From: Pseudoalteromonas phenolica
Lineage (GTDB): Bacteria; Pseudomonadota; Gammaproteobacteria; Enterobacterales; Alteromonadaceae
DNA: 64,000 nucleotides
Reading direction: 5' to 3'
Assembly: GCF_005886345.1 (NCBI RefSeq)
Contig: NZ_PNEC01000014.1
Span: 62,001 to 126,000, forward strand
Below the pieces are notes generated by a model, which saw only the letters and a program-made list of their open reading frames with translations, had not been told where the DNA came from and ran no database searches. The translations under genes were made by a program, and so were the position numbers. Of this stretch, positions 10,645 to 21,206 are shown piece by piece (the stretch's first letter is position 1; every line of letters starts with the position of its first letter).

Positions 10645-11631
10645 TTATTCAGCTAGACTTGCAGGTGGCCAATTTTCTAGGCGCATACCTAGAGATAGAC
10701 CACGTGAAGCTAGCACGTCTTTGATCTCTGTTAGAGACTTCTTACCAAGGTTAGGCGTCTTAAGAAGCTCAACCTCAGTACGCTGTACCAGATCACCGAT
10801 ATATTGAATTTGCTCGGCTTTCAGACAGTTTGCTGAACGTACAGTAAGCTCTAAATCATCAACTGGACGAAGTAGAATCGGATCGAACTCCGGCTTCTCT
10901 TCTTTCTCTTCTGGCTCAGTCACATCACGTAAATCTACGAATGCTTCTAGTTGCTCAGCTAAGATAGTCGACGCACGACGGATCGCTTCTTCTGGATCTA
11001 ATGTGCCGTTTGTTTCCATATCGATGATTAGTTTATCTAAATCTGTACGTTGTTCAACACGTGCTGATTCTACCGAGTACGCAATACGCTCAACTGGGCT
11101 GAATGATGCATCAAGCAACAGACGACCAATTGGGCGCTCATCGTCATCAGAGGATAAACGACTTGACGCCGGTACATAACCACGACCACGCTCAACACGA
11201 ATACGCATGCTGATCTCGCTATTGTCAGCCGTTAGGTGACAAATCACGTGCTCAGGATTTGCGATTTCTACATCGCCATCATGTTGAATATCTGCCGCAG
11301 TCACAGGGCCTACACCAGATTTAGTCAGGGTAAGGAAAACTTCATCTTTACCTTCTAGAGATACTGCTAAGCCTTTTAGGTTTAACAAAATTTCAATGAT
11401 GTCTTCTTGTACGCCTTCTTTCGCGCTGTACTCGTGTAATACACCGTCAATTTCAACTTCTGTCACTGCACAACCAGGCATAGATGACAATAGAATACGA
11501 CGTAAAGCATTACCCAAAGTGTGACCAAAACCACGCTCAAGAGGTTCTAAAACAACTTTGGAACGTGTTGGGTTGATAGCGTCGATATCGACTAACCTTG
11601 GCTTTAGGAATTCGGTTACAGAACCCTGCAT
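10645..11631 (-). CDS. rpoA: RNA polymerase alpha subunit
   Basis: 328 residues. The N-terminal domain (about 1-235, starting [16 protein letters not shown]) dimerises and nucleates assembly of beta and beta prime. After a charged linker (about 236-248) the C-terminal domain, with the helix-hairpin-helix [16 protein letters not shown], binds UP elements and activators. In the alpha operon between rpsD and rplQ, as is standard. Confidence 0.98.
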   Translation of the reverse strand: MQGSVTEFLKPRLVDIDAINPTRSKVVLEPLERGFGHTLGNALRRILLSSMPGCAVTEVEIDGVLHEYSAKEGVQEDIIEILLNLKGLAVSLEGKDEVFLTLTKSGVGPVTAADIQHDGDVEIANPEHVICHLTADNSEISMRIRVERGRGYVPASSRLSSDDDERPIGRLLLDASFSPVERIAYSVESARVEQRTDLDKLIIDMETNGTLDPEEAIRRASTILAEQLEAFVDLRDVTEPEEKEEKPEFDPILLRPVDDLELTVRSANCLKAEQIQYIGDLVQRTEVELLKTPNLGKKSLTEIKDVLASRGLSLGMRLENWPPASLAE

Positions 11632-11655
11632 TTTATCCTCTCTTAACTCTTAACT

Positions 11656-12276
11656 TTACTTCGAGTAAAGTTCGACGATTAGTTGTTCGTTAATGTCCGC
11701 AGACAGATCAGAACGCTCTGGTAGGCGCTTGAAGCTACCTTCCATTTTCTTACCGTCAACTTCAATCCAAGTTGGCTTTTCACGTTGCTCAGCCAACTCT
11801 AGAGCAGCGATGATACGCGCTTGCTTTTTAGACTTCTCACGAATTACTACTACATCTTCAGGAGTAACTACGAAAGAAGGGATATTAACAACAGTACCAT
11901 TAACCATAATCGCTTTGTGGCTAACTAGCTGACGTGCTTCAGCACGTGTGCTTGCAAAGCCCATGCGATATACAACATTGTCTAAACGTTGCTCTAGAAG
12001 CTGTAGTAGGTTTTCACCTGTATTACCTTTAAGGCGAGCAGCTTCTTTATAGTAGTTACGGAATTGCTTTTCTAGTACACCGTAGATACGACGAACTTTT
12101 TGCTTTTCACGTAATTGTAAACCGTAATCAGATAGACGACCCTTACGAGCGCCGTGCTGACCAGGTGCTGTTTCTAATTTACACTTAGAGTCGATTGCTC
12201 TCACGCCGCTCTTAAGGAACAGGTCAGTACCTTCACGACGACTTAGCTTGAGCTTAGGGCCCAAATATCTTGCCAT
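11656..12276 (-). CDS. rpsD: 30S ribosomal protein S4
   Basis: 206 residues, starts [20 protein letters not shown]. Contains the S4 RNA-binding fold (about 96-160, [20 protein letters not shown]). S4 nucleates 30S assembly and in E. coli represses the alpha operon by binding its leader; a matching leader lies at about 13052-13142. Confidence 0.97.
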   Translation of the reverse strand: MARYLGPKLKLSRREGTDLFLKSGVRAIDSKCKLETAPGQHGARKGRLSDYGLQLREKQKVRRIYGVLEKQFRNYYKEAARLKGNTGENLLQLLEQRLDNVVYRMGFASTRAEARQLVSHKAIMVNGTVVNIPSFVVTPEDVVVIREKSKKQARIIAALELAEQREKPTWIEVDGKKMEGSFKRLPERSDLSADINEQLIVELYSK

Positions 12277-12294
12277 GTTCTTTCTCCTAACCTA

Positions 12295-12681
12295 TTAAAC
12301 GCGACGTTTCTTCGGTGGACGACAACCATTATGAGGGATTGGCGTCACGTCAGTGATGTTTGTGATACGGTAACCAAGTGCATTTAATGCACGAACTGAA
12401 GATTCACGACCTGGACCTGGGCCCTTGATGAATACTTCTAGGTTCTTAAGACCGTACTCTTGTGCAGCAGTACCTGCGCGCTCAGCAGCAACCTGTGCGG
12501 CGAACGGAGTAGACTTACGAGAACCACGGAAACCAGAACCACCTGCAGTCGCCCAAGAAAGAGCATTACCTTGACGGTCAGTGATGGTCACAATCGTGTT
12601 GTTGAATGACGCATGAACGTGTGCCATACCGTCAGCAACTTGCTTTTTGACCTTTTTACGACGAATTGGTGCTTTAGCCAT
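12295..12681 (-). CDS. rpsK: 30S ribosomal protein S11
   Basis: 128 residues with the conserved [19 protein letters not shown] and [18 protein letters not shown] segments and the basic tail [10 protein letters not shown]. Platform protein contacting S18 and the mRNA exit channel. Second gene of the alpha operon. Confidence 0.97.
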   Translation of the reverse strand: MAKAPIRRKKVKKQVADGMAHVHASFNNTIVTITDRQGNALSWATAGGSGFRGSRKSTPFAAQVAAERAGTAAQEYGLKNLEVFIKGPGPGRESSVRALNALGYRITNITDVTPIPHNGCRPPKKRRV

Positions 12682-12694
12682 AACTTACCCCACC

Positions 12695-13051
12695 TTATTT
12701 CTTGATAGGCTTGCGAGGACCCTTACGAGTACGCGCGTTAGTCTTAGTACGCTGACCACGTAGTGGTAGCGAACGACGATGACGTAAGCCACGGAAACAA
12801 CCAAGGTCCATAAGGCGCTTGATGTTTAGTGTAACTTCACGACGAAGGTCACCTTCAACAGTGTACTTACCTACTTCTTCACGAAGTACGTCAAGTGTTT
12901 CGTCAGAAAGATCACCGATTTTAGTTGTTTCGGCGATACCAGTCGCTGCTAAGATCGCCTTAGCGCGAGTTTTACCTACACCATAGATGCTTGTTAAACC
13001 GATAACAGCATGCTTATGATCAGGAACGTTAATGCCTGCGATACGGGCCAC
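12695..13051 (-). CDS. rpsM: 30S ribosomal protein S13
   Basis: 118 residues reading (V)[19 protein letters not shown]. The frame opens with ATG at 13057, but AGGAG sits only two bases from that ATG and eight bases from the GTG at 13051. The GTG start also gives the exact family length, so GTG is chosen; E. coli rpsM also starts with GTG. First gene of the alpha operon. S13 contacts P-site tRNA through its basic C-terminal tail ([16 protein letters not shown]). Confidence 0.95.
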   Translation of the reverse strand: MARIAGINVPDHKHAVIGLTSIYGVGKTRAKAILAATGIAETTKIGDLSDETLDVLREEVGKYTVEGDLRREVTLNIKRLMDLGCFRGLRHRRSLPLRGQRTKTNARTRKGPRKPIKK

Positions 13052-13142
13052 TAACATATCTCCTATAAATAAACTTGATTATCATCATGTTGGAAAGCCC
13101 GTATAGGATACCCAACCGATATTCAAGTTTTACCAATGAAAC
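13052..13142 (-). promoter_or_regulatory. Alpha operon leader, putative S4-binding RNA (Alpha_RBS type)
   Basis: The minus-strand leader before rpsM contains ACGGGCTTTCCAACATG, closely like the CGGGCUUUUCAGCAUGG core of the E. coli alpha leader pseudoknot that S4 binds to trap the ribosome. Position directly before rpsM supports it. The pseudoknot fold was not computed; a covariance search with the Alpha_RBS model would decide. Confidence 0.65.
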
Positions 13143-13166
13143 AGGCTAAGTAGTATTACTTAGCCT
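13143..13166 (-). promoter_or_regulatory. Perfect hairpin between rpmJ and rpsM
   Basis: AGGCTAAGTA and TACTTAGCCT form a perfect 10-bp stem with a 4-base loop in the spc-alpha junction. Only a short U stretch follows, so it could be a partial terminator, a processing site or part of the alpha leader. Confidence 0.6.
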
Positions 13167-13178
13167 GCATGACTTTTA

Positions 13179-13292
13179 TTAGCCTTGCCTTTGCTTGTGC
13201 TTAGGCTCACTGCAGATCACACGTACAACACCGGCACGCTTGATTACTTTACAGTTACGGCAAATTTTCTTAACGGAAGCACGTACTTTCAT
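13179..13292 (-). CDS. rpmJ: 50S ribosomal protein L36
   Basis: 37 residues: [20 protein letters not shown] then [17 protein letters not shown]. The C-x2-C, C and H residues make the zinc-binding (C+) form of L36. Last gene of the spc operon, 22 bases after secY, in its standard place. Confidence 0.96.
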   Translation of the reverse strand: MKVRASVKKICRNCKVIKRAGVVRVICSEPKHKQRQG

Positions 13293-13314
13293 TACTCAAC
13301 TCCGTAAACTAGCC

Positions 13315-14643
13315 TTAACGACCGTAGCCCTTAAGGTTTGCTTTTTTCAGCACAGAGTCATACTGATGAGACATCATATGAGTCTGTACTTGTGCCATAA
13401 AGTCCATGATCACTACAACGATAATCAAGATTGATGTACCGCCGAAGTAGAATGGCGTTTGCCACGCCATAGTCATAAACTCGGGCACTAGACAGATAAA
13501 GGTTATATACAACGCGCCCGCAAGGGTTAAGCGTGTCATCACTTTATCAATGTATTTTGATGTCTGTTCACCCGGACGAATGCCTGGAATAAAAGCGCCA
13601 GACTTTTTAAGGTTATCTGCTGTCTCACGCGGGTTAAATACCAACGCAGTGTAGAAGAAGCAGAAGAAGATAATAGCCGCAGCTAATACCATCGCATACA
13701 AAGGTTGACCAGGAGTCAACACTGCAGAGATAGCTTGTAGCACATCAGCGACCGGACCTTCACCTTGGCCGAACCAGCTTGCAATTGTACCAGGGAACAA
13801 AATGATACTGCTAGCAAAGATTGGTGGAATAACACCCGCCATATTAACTTTTAGAGGTAAATGCGTGCTTTGAGCTGCAAATACCTGACGACCTTGTTGA
13901 CGCTTCGCATAGTTAACAACGATACGACGTTGACCACGCTCAAAGAACACAACAAGATAAGTTACTGCGAATACGATTACCGCAATCATTAGCAATACAA
14001 AAACATTCAAATCGCCTTGGCGCGCCATTTCGGCTGTCGAGCCAACAGCAGACGGCAGGTTAGCTACTATACCAACAAATATTAGAACTGAAATACCGTT
14101 ACCGATACCACGCTCTGTAATTTGTTCACCCAGCCACATAAGGAACATAGTACCTGTTACTAAGCTCACCACAGCGGTGAAATAGAAACCGAAACCAGGG
14201 TTAACAACTAACCCGTCCATCATGCTTGGTAAGCCAGTGGCAATACCAATCGACTGGAATGTAGCAAGCACGAGCGTACCGTATCGAGTATACTGGCTGA
14301 TTTTCTTACGACCTTGCTCACCTTCTTTCTTAAGTTCTATCATCGCAGGATGTATGTGCGTCAATAGCTGCATAATAATCGAAGCTGAGATGTAAGGCAT
14401 AATACCCAGCGCTAATACCGAAGCACGCTCAAGCGCACCACCACTGAACATGTTGAACATTTCAACAATGGTGCCCTTTTGTTGCTCGAAGAACTCGGCA
14501 AGTACAGCGGCGTCAATCCCAGGGATCGGCACGAAAGAACCTAAACGGTAAATAATGATTGCACCTAATACAAATAGTAAACGGCGCTTTAATTCCGCTA
14601 AGCCACTTTGTGCACTTTGCATATCTTGACCTGGTTTAGCCAT
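13315..14643 (-). CDS. secY: Protein translocase subunit SecY
   Basis: 442 residues with ten membrane segments; forms the SecYEG channel for protein export and membrane insertion. Recognisable parts: plug region after the first helix ([12 protein letters not shown]), FERGQRRI cytosolic loop and the [13 protein letters not shown]5 loop used by SecA and ribosomes. Ends NLKGYGR like E. coli SecY. In the spc operon between rplO and rpmJ. Confidence 0.97.
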   Translation of the reverse strand: MAKPGQDMQSAQSGLAELKRRLLFVLGAIIIYRLGSFVPIPGIDAAVLAEFFEQQKGTIVEMFNMFSGGALERASVLALGIMPYISASIIMQLLTHIHPAMIELKKEGEQGRKKISQYTRYGTLVLATFQSIGIATGLPSMMDGLVVNPGFGFYFTAVVSLVTGTMFLMWLGEQITERGIGNGISVLIFVGIVANLPSAVGSTAEMARQGDLNVFVLLMIAVIVFAVTYLVVFFERGQRRIVVNYAKRQQGRQVFAAQSTHLPLKVNMAGVIPPIFASSIILFPGTIASWFGQGEGPVADVLQAISAVLTPGQPLYAMVLAAAIIFFCFFYTALVFNPRETADNLKKSGAFIPGIRPGEQTSKYIDKVMTRLTLAGALYITFICLVPEFMTMAWQTPFYFGGTSILIIVVVIMDFMAQVQTHMMSHQYDSVLKKANLKGYGR

Positions 14644-14654
14644 TGTGTACTTCC

Positions 14655-15089
14655 TTAGTCTTCTACCTTGCCTCCGGCAGCTTCAATTGCTTCGCGTGCA
14701 CCTTTAGACACTTTAATGCCTTTAACAGTAACAGCGCGTGAAACTTCGCCAGATTTAACTACTTTAACGAACTGGATGTTCTTTTTAACTAGACCAGCTG
14801 CTTTTAGCGTATTTACATCTACCAAATCGCCTTCAACTTTAGCGATCTCGTATAGGTTTACTTCAGTAGATACTAGTGATTTACGTGAAGTGAAACCGAA
14901 CTTAGGTAGACGTTGTTGCATAGGCATTTGACCGCCTTCGAAACCAACGCGTACTTTACCACCAGAACGTGATTTTTGACCTTTGTGACCACGGCCGCCA
15001 GTTTTACCTAGACCAGAACCGATACCACGACCAACACGTTTACCAGCAGTTTTTGAACCTGCAGCAGGAGAAAGAGTATTCAAACGCAT
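14655..15089 (-). CDS. rplO: 50S ribosomal protein L15
   Basis: 144 residues, starts [20 protein letters not shown]. The glycine- and basic-rich N-terminal arm ([20 protein letters not shown]) penetrates the 23S rRNA. spc operon, directly before secY. Confidence 0.97.
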   Translation of the reverse strand: MRLNTLSPAAGSKTAGKRVGRGIGSGLGKTGGRGHKGQKSRSGGKVRVGFEGGQMPMQQRLPKFGFTSRKSLVSTEVNLYEIAKVEGDLVDVNTLKAAGLVKKNIQFVKVVKSGEVSRAVTVKGIKVSKGAREAIEAAGGKVED

Positions 15090-15093
15090 CGAA

Positions 15094-15273
15094 TTAGCCC
15101 TCTACCTTAACCATGTAAGAAACTTGGTTGATCATACCACGTACACATGCTGTATCTTCTAATTCAACAGTGTGGTTGATACGACGTAAACCAAGGCCAC
15201 GTAAAGTTGCTTTATGCTTCGGTAAACGACCGATAGAGCTCTTTACTTGAGTAACTTTTACAGTATTTGCCAT
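15094..15273 (-). CDS. rpmD: 50S ribosomal protein L30
   Basis: 59 residues, [20 protein letters not shown] followed by [20 protein letters not shown] and a short tail. Matches bacterial L30 in length and in the [17 protein letters not shown] signature. Sits between rpsE and rplO as in E. coli, four bases before rplO. Confidence 0.97.
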   Translation of the reverse strand: MANTVKVTQVKSSIGRLPKHKATLRGLGLRRINHTVELEDTACVRGMINQVSYMVKVEG

Positions 15274-15279
15274 GGTTAA

Positions 15280-15786
15280 TTACCCCTGAATTTGGTCAAC
15301 AGTTAGACCACGCTTAGCAGCAATCTTCTCTGGAGAGTTCATGTTCTCAAGAGCAGCTACTGTAGCGCGAACGATGTTGATTGGGTTAGTTGAACCGTAT
15401 GCTTTCGAAAGTACGTTCTGTACACCAGTTACTTCTAGTACTGCACGCATCGCACCACCTGCGATGATACCTGTACCCTCAGATGCTGGCTGCATGTATA
15501 CTTTAGAACCCGCGTGGCGACCCTTGATTGGGTGCTGTAGCGTGTTGCCATTTAGGTCAACAGTGATCATGTTACGACGTGCTTTTTCCATTGCTTTTTG
15601 AATCGCAGCTGGAACTTCACGTGCTTTACCGTAACCAAAACCTACTTTACCTGCGCCATCACCAACTACTGTTAGTGCAGTGAAGCTAAAGATACGACCA
15701 CCTTTAACTACCTTAGACACACGGTTTACCGCGATTAGCTTTTCAGCTAATTCTGGCTGTTGTGCTTTTGCTTCTACGTTAGCCAT
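15280..15786 (-). CDS. rpsE: 30S ribosomal protein S5
   Basis: 168 residues; N-terminal double-stranded RNA-binding-like domain and C-terminal domain with [20 protein letters not shown]5 acts in decoding fidelity and, with S3 and S4, at the mRNA entry. The loop [13 protein letters not shown], site of spectinomycin-resistance changes, is wild type in appearance. spc operon. Confidence 0.97.
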   Translation of the reverse strand: MANVEAKAQQPELAEKLIAVNRVSKVVKGGRIFSFTALTVVGDGAGKVGFGYGKAREVPAAIQKAMEKARRNMITVDLNGNTLQHPIKGRHAGSKVYMQPASEGTGIIAGGAMRAVLEVTGVQNVLSKAYGSTNPINIVRATVAALENMNSPEKIAAKRGLTVDQIQG

Positions 15787-15795
15787 TGTCTACTC

Positions 15796-16146
15796 CTAGA
15801 ATTGCAAGCCAGCTTCACGCGCTGCATCAGCAAGCGCCTTCACACGGCCGTGATATTTAAAGCCACTACGGTCAAAAGCAAGTTTTTCAATGCCTTTGTC
15901 TGCAGCGCGCTCAGCAATTGCTTTACCTACAGCTTGTGCTGCAGCGATGTTGCTAGTGCCTGTTAGGGCTTCTGCAATTGCTTTCTCAACAGTAGAAGCA
16001 GCAGCCAGCACAGTACCTTCAGCGTTTACTAGCTGAGCGTAGATGTGACGTGGCGTGCGGTGGATAACAAGACGCGTTGTGCCTTGTTCAATAAAATTTC
16101 TACGAGTGCGCTTAGCACGACGTAGACGAGCTGTTTTCTTATCCAT
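15796..16146 (-). CDS. rplR: 50S ribosomal protein L18
   Basis: 116 residues, [20 protein letters not shown]; 5S rRNA-binding protein of the central protuberance. Contains [16 protein letters not shown] and [20 protein letters not shown]. Normal length; spc operon. Confidence 0.97.
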   Translation of the reverse strand: MDKKTARLRRAKRTRRNFIEQGTTRLVIHRTPRHIYAQLVNAEGTVLAAASTVEKAIAEALTGTSNIAAAQAVGKAIAERAADKGIEKLAFDRSGFKYHGRVKALADAAREAGLQF

Positions 16147-16155
16147 CGTCTTACC

Positions 16156-16686
16156 TTACTTCTTCTTAGCTTCTTTACGACGCACGTGCTCATCAGCATA
16201 ACGTACACCTTTACCTTTATAAGGCTCTGGCTCACGGTATGAACGGATGTTAGCAGCAGTTTGACCAACTAATTGTTTGTCAGCGCCTTTAACTACTAGT
16301 TCAGTTTGGCTAGGAGCTTCGATTGTGATGCCCTCAGGGATCTCGAAGTTCACTGGGTGTGAGAAGCCAAGCGTTAAGTCTAAAACTTTACCCTTAACTG
16401 CAGCACGGTAACCAACACCTACTAATTGAAGCTTTTTCTCGAAACCTTCGTTAACACCCTGGATCATGTTGTTGATCAGTGCACGTGCAGTACCAGCTTG
16501 AGCCCAAGCATTTGCTACGTCACGTGGAGCAGTAGTGATAACGTTGTCGTTTAAAGCAACTTCAACTGCATCGTTAACTACACGAGTTAACTCGCCGTTT
16601 TTGCCTTTAACTTTGATTTCCTGGCCAGCTAGTGTAACTTCAACACCGGCAGGAACTGCAATAGGAGCCTTCGCTATACGAGACAT
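16156..16686 (-). CDS. rplF: 50S ribosomal protein L6
   Basis: 176 residues in two related alpha/beta domains. Starts [17 protein letters not shown] and ends with the [15 protein letters not shown] motif and a basic tail. Lies near the sarcin-ricin loop and the GTPase centre. spc operon. Confidence 0.97.
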   Translation of the reverse strand: MSRIAKAPIAVPAGVEVTLAGQEIKVKGKNGELTRVVNDAVEVALNDNVITTAPRDVANAWAQAGTARALINNMIQGVNEGFEKKLQLVGVGYRAAVKGKVLDLTLGFSHPVNFEIPEGITIEAPSQTELVVKGADKQLVGQTAANIRSYREPEPYKGKGVRYADEHVRRKEAKKK

Positions 16687-16699
16687 AGTTCCCCTCCGA

Positions 16700-17092
16700 T
16701 TAAGCTACAAAGCCAATGATCTCACCGCCAATACCAGCACTACGTGCAGCACGGTCAGTCATTAAGCCTTTAGAAGTTGATACGATAGCGATACCTAAAC
16801 CACCCATTACCTTTGGTAAGTCGTCACGTTTCTTATAGATACGTAGACCAGGGCGGCTAACACGCTGGATATTTTCGATTACAGCTTTGCCTTCGAAGTA
16901 CTTAAGTTCGATAGTCAATTCTGGTTTTGCGTCGCCAGCTACTGCGAAGTCAGTAATATAACCTTCTTCTTTTAGTACTTTAGCAACTGCTACTTTCAGC
17001 TTTGAAGTTGGCATTGAAACTGATACCTTCTTCGCAGACTGACCGTTACGGATACGTGTGAATAAATCCGCAATAGGATCTTGCAAGCTCAT
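16700..17092 (-). CDS. rpsH: 30S ribosomal protein S8
   Basis: 130 residues, [20 protein letters not shown], with the C-terminal [20 protein letters not shown] motif that binds helix 21 of 16S rRNA. In E. coli S8 is the translational repressor of the spc operon, acting at the rplE start; I did not identify the mimic here. Confidence 0.97.
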   Translation of the reverse strand: MSLQDPIADLFTRIRNGQSAKKVSVSMPTSKLKVAVAKVLKEEGYITDFAVAGDAKPELTIELKYFEGKAVIENIQRVSRPGLRIYKKRDDLPKVMGGLGIAIVSTSKGLMTDRAARSAGIGGEIIGFVA

Positions 17093-17112
17093 GTCTTACT
17101 CCCGTGATTCTA

Positions 17113-17418
17113 TTACCAAGAAGCCTTTTTAAGGCCAGGAATTTCACCGCGCATAGCAGCTTCGCGAACTTTGATACGGCTCATGCCGAACTTGCGAAGG
17201 AAACCATGTGGGCGGCCCGTGATGTTACAACGATTACGTTGACGTGCAGGGCTTGAATCACGCGGTAAAGACTGAAGCTTTAATACCGCGTCCCAACGAT
17301 CATCTTCAGATGCGTTAACATCGCTGATGATAGCTTTTAGTGCAGCGCGCTTTTCAGCGTACTGTGCAACTAATTTAGTGCGCTTTGCTTCGCGCGCTTT
17401 CATTGAATTCTTTGCCAT
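17113..17418 (-). CDS. rpsN: 30S ribosomal protein S14
   Basis: 101 residues, the long zinc-free form: only one cysteine, in [20 protein letters not shown], and no C-x2-C pairs. Sits between rplE and rpsH in the spc operon. Confidence 0.97.
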   Translation of the reverse strand: MAKNSMKAREAKRTKLVAQYAEKRAALKAIISDVNASEDDRWDAVLKLQSLPRDSSPARQRNRCNITGRPHGFLRKFGMSRIKVREAAMRGEIPGLKKASW

Positions 17419-17428
17419 AACCCTACCC

Positions 17429-17968
17429 TTACTTTTTGAATGGGAAGTTGAACGCTTCTAATAACGCACGGCCTTCATCATCTGTTTTCGCAGAAGTAGT
17501 GATCGTGATATCCATACCGCGAACGCGGTCTACTTTATCATAATCAATTTCTGGGAAGATGATTTGCTCACGTACGCCCATAGAGTAGTTACCGCGACCG
17601 TCAAAAGACTTTGCGCTAACACCGCGGAAGTCACGAATACGTGGCATCGCGATAGAGACTAAACGCTCTAGGAAATCCCACATACGCTCGCCGCGTAGGG
17701 TTACTTTACAGCCGATTGGGTAACCTTCACGGATCTTAAAGCCAGCAACTGATTTACGAGCTTTAGTCACTAGAGGCTTCTGACCAGAGATTGACTCAAG
17801 ATCGCGTACAGCGTTCTCAAGGATCTTTTTGTCAGCTAGGGCTTCGCCCACACCCATGTTAAGTGTGATCTTTTCGATCTGAGGGACTTGCATGACAGAG
17901 CTGTAACCGAACTTTTCAAAAAGTTCTTTTACTACTTTGTCTTTGTAAACTTCATGCAGTTTCGCCAT
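17429..17968 (-). CDS. rplE: 50S ribosomal protein L5
   Basis: 179 residues, [20 protein letters not shown]; 5S rRNA-binding protein that contacts P-site tRNA and S13. Contains [20 protein letters not shown] and a DVRRGMDITI-like stretch ([10 protein letters not shown]). spc operon, normal length. Confidence 0.97.
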   Translation of the reverse strand: MAKLHEVYKDKVVKELFEKFGYSSVMQVPQIEKITLNMGVGEALADKKILENAVRDLESISGQKPLVTKARKSVAGFKIREGYPIGCKVTLRGERMWDFLERLVSIAMPRIRDFRGVSAKSFDGRGNYSMGVREQIIFPEIDYDKVDRVRGMDITITTSAKTDDEGRALLEAFNFPFKK

Positions 17969-17984
17969 CGTCTACTCCAACTAA

Positions 17985-18299
17985 TTAAATAGCTTTTCCG
18001 TTAGACTTAAAGAAACGAACTTTTTTGCCGTCTTCAAATCTAAAACCTACACGATCAGCCTTGCCAGTTTCGGCATTGAAGATCGCTACGTTAGAAGCGT
18101 CGATTGATGCTTCTTTTTCAATGATACCGCCAGCTTGTTGAAGCTGAGGAACTGGTTTTTGGTGTTTCTTGATAAGGTTTACACCTTCAACGAAAACACG
18201 ACCAGTTTCAGTAACAACTGAAAGCACTTTACCGCGCTTACCTTTGTCTTTACCGGCTAGTACGATTACTTCGTCATCACGACGGATTTTTGCTGCCAT
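17985..18299 (-). CDS. rplX: 50S ribosomal protein L24
   Basis: 104 residues with the KOW motif [19 protein letters not shown] near the N-terminus. L24 initiates 50S assembly. Ten bases downstream of rplN in the spc operon. Confidence 0.97.
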   Translation of the reverse strand: MAAKIRRDDEVIVLAGKDKGKRGKVLSVVTETGRVFVEGVNLIKKHQKPVPQLQQAGGIIEKEASIDASNVAIFNAETGKADRVGFRFEDGKKVRFFKSNGKAI

Positions 18300-18309
18300 G
18301 ATCGACTCC

Positions 18310-18678
18310 TTATAGTACTTCTGGTGCTAGTGAAACGATCTTCATGAACTTGTCGTTACGTAGTTCACGAGTCACAGGGCCGAAGATACGAGTACCAATT
18401 GGCTGTAGGTTATCATTTAAGATAACAGCCGCATTGCTATCGAAACGGATTAAAGAGCCGTCTGGACGACGAACGCCTTTTTTAGTACGCACAACTACTG
18501 CGTTTTTAACATCACCTTTCTTCACTTTACCGCGAGGAATTGCTTCTTTAACAGAAACTTTAATGATGTCACCAACTGCCGCGTAGCGACGGTGCGAACC
18601 ACCAAGGACTTTAATACACTGCACTTTGCGAGCGCCGCTGTTATCAGCAACGTCCAGCTGAGTTTGCATTTGGATCAT
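18310..18678 (-). CDS. rplN: 50S ribosomal protein L14
   Basis: 122 residues, [20 protein letters not shown]. The open frame extends 24 codons further upstream, but the ATG at 18678 has GGAG eight bases away and gives the exact family length, so the longer form is rejected. First gene of the spc operon; normally preceded by rpsQ, but here by AsmA. Confidence 0.96.
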   Translation of the reverse strand: MIQMQTQLDVADNSGARKVQCIKVLGGSHRRYAAVGDIIKVSVKEAIPRGKVKKGDVKNAVVVRTKKGVRRPDGSLIRFDSNAAVILNDNLQPIGTRIFGPVTRELRNDKFMKIVSLAPEVL

Positions 18679-18786
18679 TTTTGATGCTCCGGTGTAGTTA
18701 AACTTCGCTCCAAATTCGTATGAATATGAAGCAGTTAGGTTATTAATCACTCAAAAAACGTGGAGTTCGTCTTTCAAGGGCGGGCA

Positions 18787-18795
18787 ATTGTAGCA
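18787..18795 (-). promoter_or_regulatory. Extended -10 promoter of the spc operon
   Basis: Minus strand TGCTACAAT: -10 hexamer TACAAT (18792-18787) with the TGn extension just upstream. No good -35 was found, which is tolerated by extended -10 promoters. It explains how spc is expressed when detached from the S10 operon. Confidence 0.55.
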
Positions 18796-18960
18796 ATAAA
18801 GATGAGGTATGGATAGTTCAATTTTTAATTAATTGCGCTATTCCACCAAGTTTCCTAAATTGCATTTCTGATATGGTGACAAGCAGTTACTTTTTCAAGC
18901 GTAAAAAAGTAAAAGCGTTCAATAGCTTAATTTATATACAAAGGAGTGATTGCAAAAAAT

Positions 18961-18991
18961 AAAAAACTGGTAAATTAACCACCAGCTTTTT
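18961..18991 (-). terminator. Probable terminator after asmA
   Basis: On the minus strand CTGGT pairs with ACCAG across a 9-base loop, followed by six U; 15 bases past the asmA stop. The stem is short. Confidence 0.6.
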
Positions 18992-19005
18992 ATTCTTTGT
19001 CGAGC

Positions 19006-20964
19006 TTAGCCAAATAAACCTTTCAATTTATCTTTTAGCTTATCTTTTACTTTGTCTTTCGCTTCTTCTTTGGCTTTGTCTTTTGCCGCACTGCCAAAGT
19101 CAAGTTTGTAATCTGCTTTGTGGAATGGGCCCTTGATACGCAGCGGTACTTTAAAGCCAGTGCTGTCATCGCTGCTTGCTTGGCCTTCAATGGTATCAAC
19201 CAAACCAGTCACTAGGCGGTAATTCACATAGGTTTTAGGTAAATCGACTTCACCGCTGCCCGTAATACGTAACAGTGGACTGGCAAGGTTTAGGTCGGTA
19301 TTGGTGCCGACACCATTTTTAAAGGTGAAGGTGCCAGTCAGTGCCGAGAAGTCGGTTTTCTGATTTGGATCGAAGTCGGCATTCAGGCCTTCTTTTAATG
19401 ATGAGAAGTCACCTTTGAGCATTTCGCTGCCTTTACGCATCATCTCTGCAATATTGGCCCCTTTTACACCACCATCTACAAAGCTAAACGCCAGATTACC
19501 CGTTAAAGCAGACACAAACTGCTTCTGACTTTGACCTTGGGTGTTCAGCGCCCAACTGATGCTGCCTTTACCCAATACCTTGTCAAAGCCGACCGCGTCA
19601 GTCAGTAATGGTTCGGCGTTGATGTCGGTTAAACTGAAGTCGGTATTGATCTGATAAGGGGCACGGTTGGCATTCACCATCACTTTACCCTGCCCTTTAC
19701 CTTCGTAAGCATTGAATTTATCTAAGCCTAAACGTGCTTTGCCGTCTTTAAGCTTAACTGAGAATTGGTTTTCACCCAGTTTGATCTCTTTGGCAATTAG
19801 GCCCGTTGAGCGCACTTTAATGTCGGCGTCTAAAGCATTAAGACCCGATAAATCAATCGGAGTGTCATCCCATACAATTGGCTGTGGCTCGCCTGGCTCT
19901 GCAGGCTTTGCAGGTTCGGCTGGTTTTTCTGGCCTCTCAGGTAGGTATGGATTGAGGTCTAACATACCCAGATCAATGTCAGCCATGACATTTAAACGCG
20001 CGCCTAAATCAATTTGGCTTTGCCCTTTAATTGCCAGTGCATCAAGTTTGGCTTCGAACGCGCTCAGCTTAAAAGTCTCTCCCGCGAGGTGCATATCACC
20101 ACTGACACTAAACTGGTTAAAGGCGTTGTCTTTGGCTTCTAGGTCAATGCCCTGCCACTGAGTAATGGCTTTTACTGAGTCACCAGCAAGCTTCAAGTTA
20201 CCTTTGATGTCTTTACCTTGCTGAGCAATGGCACCATTAAATTCAAGATCTAATAACTCCGACGCTAAAGTTTGCGTCACATTAAAGGTTTGCCCTTCAA
20301 TGGCTTTTGCTGGTGTGTCGACCTGGATATTTAATTCAAAACGCTGTTGTTGGTAGGTTAACCCCCCTTTCACATCTAGCGGCTTGAATAAAGAAGGCAG
20401 CGCTACAATTAATTCAAAGTCACTCACCTGCTGTTTTGCGCCAGTCACACCATCAAGATAAGTCAGTTGCCCTCCGTAAATCGCCACTTCACCTAAGCTA
20501 ACATCAAACCCTTGAGGTAATTTTACTGGACCAGCGGCGGCTTCATTCGTTTGGGCTGTTGGCGCAGCGGCGGTTGTTGGCATGATCTGCCAGTTCGCTT
20601 TGCCTTGTTTGTCTTTTTCTAGCAAGATGTTTGGATTGCGGATCACAAAACGCTCTAACTTGGCTTCACCACTTAATAGCGACAACCAAGGAATATGCAC
20701 GGCAAGCTGCTCCATACTTACCATATTTTCAGCACTGCCCGAGGCCATATTGGCAAAAGCAACGTCGTTCAGCTCAATACTTAGGCTTGGAAACACCGTT
20801 AGCTGGCTTTCACCGGCAATGGTGAGTTTACGACCTGCGGTATTTTCAACTTGTTCTGAAACCTGCTGAATAATGGTGTCGGTTGGGATCAAAAATGGCG
20901 CCGCAACCACAGCACCAACGGCCACAACAACCACACCACCAATGACTTTTACAAAGCGATTCAT
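19006..20964 (-). CDS. AsmA family protein
   Basis: 652 residues. One N-terminal membrane helix (about 5-25), an AsmA-type domain (TIIQQVSEQVENTAGRKLTI), a proline- and glutamate-rich linker (about 340-370) and an AsmA C-terminal domain (about 380-615), ending in a lysine- and aspartate-rich amphipathic tail. AsmA relatives (YhdP, TamB, YdbH) are periplasm-spanning proteins implicated in phospholipid transport and outer membrane homeostasis. Family is clear; whether it is the true AsmA orthologue is not. Starts behind AAGGA at good spacing. Confidence 0.85.
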   Translation of the reverse strand: MNRFVKVIGGVVVVAVGAVVAAPFLIPTDTIIQQVSEQVENTAGRKLTIAGESQLTVFPSLSIELNDVAFANMASGSAENMVSMEQLAVHIPWLSLLSGEAKLERFVIRNPNILLEKDKQGKANWQIMPTTAAAPTAQTNEAAAGPVKLPQGFDVSLGEVAIYGGQLTYLDGVTGAKQQVSDFELIVALPSLFKPLDVKGGLTYQQQRFELNIQVDTPAKAIEGQTFNVTQTLASELLDLEFNGAIAQQGKDIKGNLKLAGDSVKAITQWQGIDLEAKDNAFNQFSVSGDMHLAGETFKLSAFEAKLDALAIKGQSQIDLGARLNVMADIDLGMLDLNPYLPERPEKPAEPAKPAEPGEPQPIVWDDTPIDLSGLNALDADIKVRSTGLIAKEIKLGENQFSVKLKDGKARLGLDKFNAYEGKGQGKVMVNANRAPYQINTDFSLTDINAEPLLTDAVGFDKVLGKGSISWALNTQGQSQKQFVSALTGNLAFSFVDGGVKGANIAEMMRKGSEMLKGDFSSLKEGLNADFDPNQKTDFSALTGTFTFKNGVGTNTDLNLASPLLRITGSGEVDLPKTYVNYRLVTGLVDTIEGQASSDDSTGFKVPLRIKGPFHKADYKLDFGSAAKDKAKEEAKDKVKDKLKDKLKGLFG

Positions 20965-21206
20965 TGCTTTTCCTTACATTTGCAATTGATGTTACTAATC
21001 ATAACGGCTGAGACGAAAAAAATCTGCCTCTTCGCTCATTTAAGCTACAGATTTATACCGTTAAAATTAAAACGCATTTCTATCGTTGCATCCACGTCAC
21101 ACTTAGGTATGATCCTCGCCCTCATTTGTGTAGCACAAGTTCTACTACACTTATTTGGTTAGCCAATTAACCCTTAATAACTTAACCCGTGGAGACACCA
21201 ACCCCT

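Larger units (their letters stand above)
18679..19005. other. Intergenic region upstream of the spc operon
   Basis: 327 bases between the asmA stop and rplN, both on the minus strand. It contains an asmA terminator (18961-18991) and a probable spc promoter (18787-18795). The rest is AT-rich with no gene. Confidence 0.55.

Noticed and set aside
20980-21162. 60-codon hydrophobic open frame between asmA and the unknown gene
   Set aside because: No ribosome binding site, poor composition, overlaps the likely promoter region of both divergent genes.
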